A stretch of DNA of 16,253 nt from Roseburia sp. (lineage in GTDB: Bacteria; Bacillota; Clostridia; Lachnospirales; Lachnospiraceae), in assembly GCA_017621905.1 (NCBI GenBank), contig JAGASC010000371.1:1-16253 (forward strand), in the 5' to 3' direction. This document shows, in pieces, positions 14,180-16,253 of this stretch. Made by a program: the position numbers and the translations under genes. The notes below the pieces were generated by a model. It worked only from the letters and a program-made list of their open reading frames with translations, did not search any database and was not told the origin of the DNA. The stretch's first letter is position 1. Each line of letters opens with the position of its first letter.

Positions 14180-16253
14180 ATGAAGGAAGTAACGACAGAG
14201 GAGTTTGAAGAAAGATGGGAGCTGGCCATGGAGCGGATTCGCCAGATACCGAAAGAACAGATGACAGATACGGCTTTTGCAGCGTATTTTGCCAAAGTGG
14301 CCGGGTTTCTTTTGCTGATCGATGAGCAAAAGCTCTTTTTGGAAAAAGGAGGGCTTAAGACGGCATCTTTGGAAGAACTGGAGAGGAGGAATCATGGGCT
14401 CTATGCAGATATCCTGCCGGAGCATTATGAGGAAAGCTATGCCAATCCGGCTTACAGCGTAAAATGTCTGGGAACGGAGTTTGGCGGGCTTCTGTCAGCA
14501 CTTTATAAAGAACTGCGCAGCCTGGTCGGGTTTGTACATGAAGGAAGGATTTTCGAGCTGGCGATCCGGGGCGAACTGTTCTTGGAGATCTATGCGGCAT
14601 TTGTCTATGAATGGGAGGAGGAAAAGAGGCTTCCCGCCTATCAGGAGATCCGCGGGATCTTTTACTGGTTCCTCAGTGATTATGCAGACGTTGCCGCAGA
14701 GAACAGAGTAAGGGAACTGGTGGTGCCGGAGGACAATTTTGCGGTTAAGATCATCATGGAGAGTGATCTGTCCGATCTGCGTTATCTGTTTGCCTACGGG
14801 GAATATGTCAGTGAGAATGAGATGGAGACAGCCCGTTTCCTGACAAGTATTCCGGCATCGGAGCTTCATGTTATGGCGGATACCTACACGGAAGGGTATC
14901 GCAAGGGCTTTGAGGTGACCGGGCGGGATCTGTCCATCAAGAATACGGTGGACATCCGCTACCAGCTGGGATTCGAACCTATGATGCGCAGGGCAGTGGA
15001 AAATTTCGGCAGGCTGGGACTGGAACCTGTATGCTACCGCGCTGCAGCAAGCCTTCTGTACAATCCGTCTCTGTACAAGGTGGGATTTTACGGGGGATGC
15101 CCCAACAGGCAGTACGAGTTTGATCATAAGGATGACAGGGCACTTTTCCTGGATAAGAATTATAATAACCGCAGGCTGGAAGTGATGCACACCGCTTTTG
15201 AACAGTATCGGAAAGAGGCGGCAGGGTATGCGGGCCCGGCTGTGGTGGAGACCTTCGGCGAGAAGGATTTCGAACCGGTGAACAAGCCGGAGAACATCAG
15301 ATTGTCCGAAGAACAGAACGGACTCATGGTGGAATACCGCACCCAGTTGGGAGAGCTGCAGCGGAATTATATCATTGAGGAGGAACGCAGCTTTACCATC
15401 ATTGCATTTCCCACGCCGGAGATCAAAGCGGTGCTGCCGGAGGATACGGAGGAATGCTTCCGGGAATTTTTCCGGGAAGTCATCCGCATCAATACCCTGG
15501 ATTATGAGCATTACCGGAAGGTGCAGCAGACCCTGATCGATGTGTTGGATACGGCGGTGTGCTGTGAGATCAGGGGCAGGGAAGGCAACCGCACGGATCT
15601 GAAAGTACAGCTTTGCAGACGAGAGGACCCCGAAAGGGAGACGATCTTTGAAAATTGTGTAGCGGATGTGAATATTCCGGTGGGAGAAGTGTTTACCTCT
15701 CCTCTGTTGAAAGGTACGGAGGGTATCCTTTCTGTGAGCCGGGTGTTCTTAAACGGACTGGAGTACAAAAACCTTACCATTACTTTTTCGGACGGTATGA
15801 TCAGTGACTATACCTGTGACAATTATTCCAAAGAGGAGGAGAATAGGGAGTTCGTTCGGGAAAATGTGCTTTTTCGGCATAAGACCCTGCCCATGGGGGA
15901 ATTTGCCATCGGCACCAATACTACGGCCTATACGGTGGCAAGAAAGTACGGTGTGGAAAACAAACTGCCCATCCTCATCGCAGAGAAGATGGGCCCCCAT
16001 TTTGCGGTGGGGGACACCTGTTATTCCCATGCGGAGGATATCAGGGTGTACAATCCTGACGGCAAGGAGATCATTGCCAGGGACAACGAGGTTTCCAGAC
16101 TTCGGACCACCGATCCTGCCAGGGCTTATTACAACTGTCATACGGATATCACCATCCCTTATGATGAGCTGGGAGAACTTGTGGCAGTGAGGGAAGACGG
16201 GGTGCGCATCCCCCTGATCAAGGAGGGGCGTTTTGTCCTGGAGGGGACGGAAA
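14180..16253 (+). CDS. M29-family aminopeptidase, long form, 3' end outside the window
   Basis: The frame opens at ATG 14180 (GGAAG upstream, 6 bp after the previous stop) and stays open to the window end, 691 codons. The N-terminal half (about 1-400) is helical and unfamiliar. The C-terminal half has the M29 (aminopeptidase T/AmpS) metal-binding pattern: E503 in P-V-G-E-V-F-T-S-P, E574 in M-G-E-F-A-I-G-T-N, H607 in M-G-P-H-F-A-V-G-D, and H654-x-D656 in C-H-T-D-I-T-I-P. These enzymes remove N-terminal residues from peptides using two metal ions. Usual M29 enzymes are near 400 residues, so this one carries a long N-terminal extension, a layout I associate with Clostridia. It is probably co-transcribed with pyrE. 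Confidence 0.8.
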   Translation, partial: MKEVTTEEFEERWELAMERIRQIPKEQMTDTAFAAYFAKVAGFLLLIDEQKLFLEKGGLKTASLEELERRNHGLYADILPEHYEESYANPAYSVKCLGTEFGGLLSALYKELRSLVGFVHEGRIFELAIRGELFLEIYAAFVYEWEEEKRLPAYQEIRGIFYWFLSDYADVAAENRVRELVVPEDNFAVKIIMESDLSDLRYLFAYGEYVSENEMETARFLTSIPASELHVMADTYTEGYRKGFEVTGRDLSIKNTVDIRYQLGFEPMMRRAVENFGRLGLEPVCYRAAASLLYNPSLYKVGFYGGCPNRQYEFDHKDDRALFLDKNYNNRRLEVMHTAFEQYRKEAAGYAGPAVVETFGEKDFEPVNKPENIRLSEEQNGLMVEYRTQLGELQRNYIIEEERSFTIIAFPTPEIKAVLPEDTEECFREFFREVIRINTLDYEHYRKVQQTLIDVLDTAVCCEIRGREGNRTDLKVQLCRREDPERETIFENCVADVNIPVGEVFTSPLLKGTEGILSVSRVFLNGLEYKNLTITFSDGMISDYTCDNYSKEEENREFVRENVLFRHKTLPMGEFAIGTNTTAYTVARKYGVENKLPILIAEKMGPHFAVGDTCYSHAEDIRVYNPDGKEIIARDNEVSRLRTTDPARAYYNCHTDITIPYDELGELVAVREDGVRIPLIKEGRFVLEGTE

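Noticed and set aside
14495..15511. A 338-codon open frame on the minus strand
   Set aside because: It lies opposite the M29 aminopeptidase, whose metal ligands are in the plus-strand frame. The minus translation is rich in His, Gln and Arg, as expected of a shadow frame.

Overview
The window looks like a low-to-medium-GC Firmicute of the Clostridia, most likely a gut Lachnospiraceae. The signs are strong AGGAGG ribosome sites with ATGA-overlapped genes, a YclNOPQ-type iron transporter, a pyrE / small membrane protein / DUF6142-like / long M29 aminopeptidase gene order, and integrase and helix-turn-helix proteins of types familiar from that family. The species cannot be named from this sequence.

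Layout. (1) 1-119: the end of an IS3-family insertion sequence, with its orfA reading out of the window to the left. It has cut off the first membrane helix of the next gene. (2) 114-3858: an iron-siderophore ABC transporter operon of two FecCD permeases, an ATPase and a lipoprotein binding protein, in yclN-O-P-Q order. (3) 3912-4087: the native promoter, ribosome site and first 12 codons of pyrE, now a 27-codon stub. (4) 4013-12987: an integrated element of about 8.95 kb bounded by a 26-bp direct repeat made of pyrE codons. (5) 12953-16253: an intact pyrE whose first codons and ribosome site come from the element's right end, then a 50-aa membrane peptide, a DUF6142-like membrane protein and an M29 aminopeptidase that runs off the window.

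The element is visibly more AT-rich than the host DNA on either side, apart from a short GC-rich hairpin island. From left to right it holds integrase arm-type repeats; a RibD_C/DHFR-like domain fused to a UPF0158 domain; a Schlafen-type (AlbA_2) ATP-binding-like regulator with a TPV repeat linker; 1.4 kb of decayed sequence with hairpins, possibly an old transfer region; a 67-aa helix-turn-helix protein with a 789-aa protein of unknown function, behind a near-consensus promoter; a 68-aa ORF that looks like a PAPS-reductase-family N-terminus joined to an excisionase-like C-terminus; a Tn916-type tyrosine integrase; and more arm-type repeats. No relaxase, coupling protein or secretion gene is present, so it is a small integrative island or the shrunken remains of a larger one.

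The main points for follow-up are: insertion into the 5' end of pyrE with rebuilding of the start codon and ribosome site but separation from the native promoter; the matching repeat arrays at the two ends; the HTH plus 789-aa module, which is the best candidate for an undescribed system; and the domain fusion and chimeric ORF in the cargo. No database search was possible. Family names come from motifs and from memory of the families.
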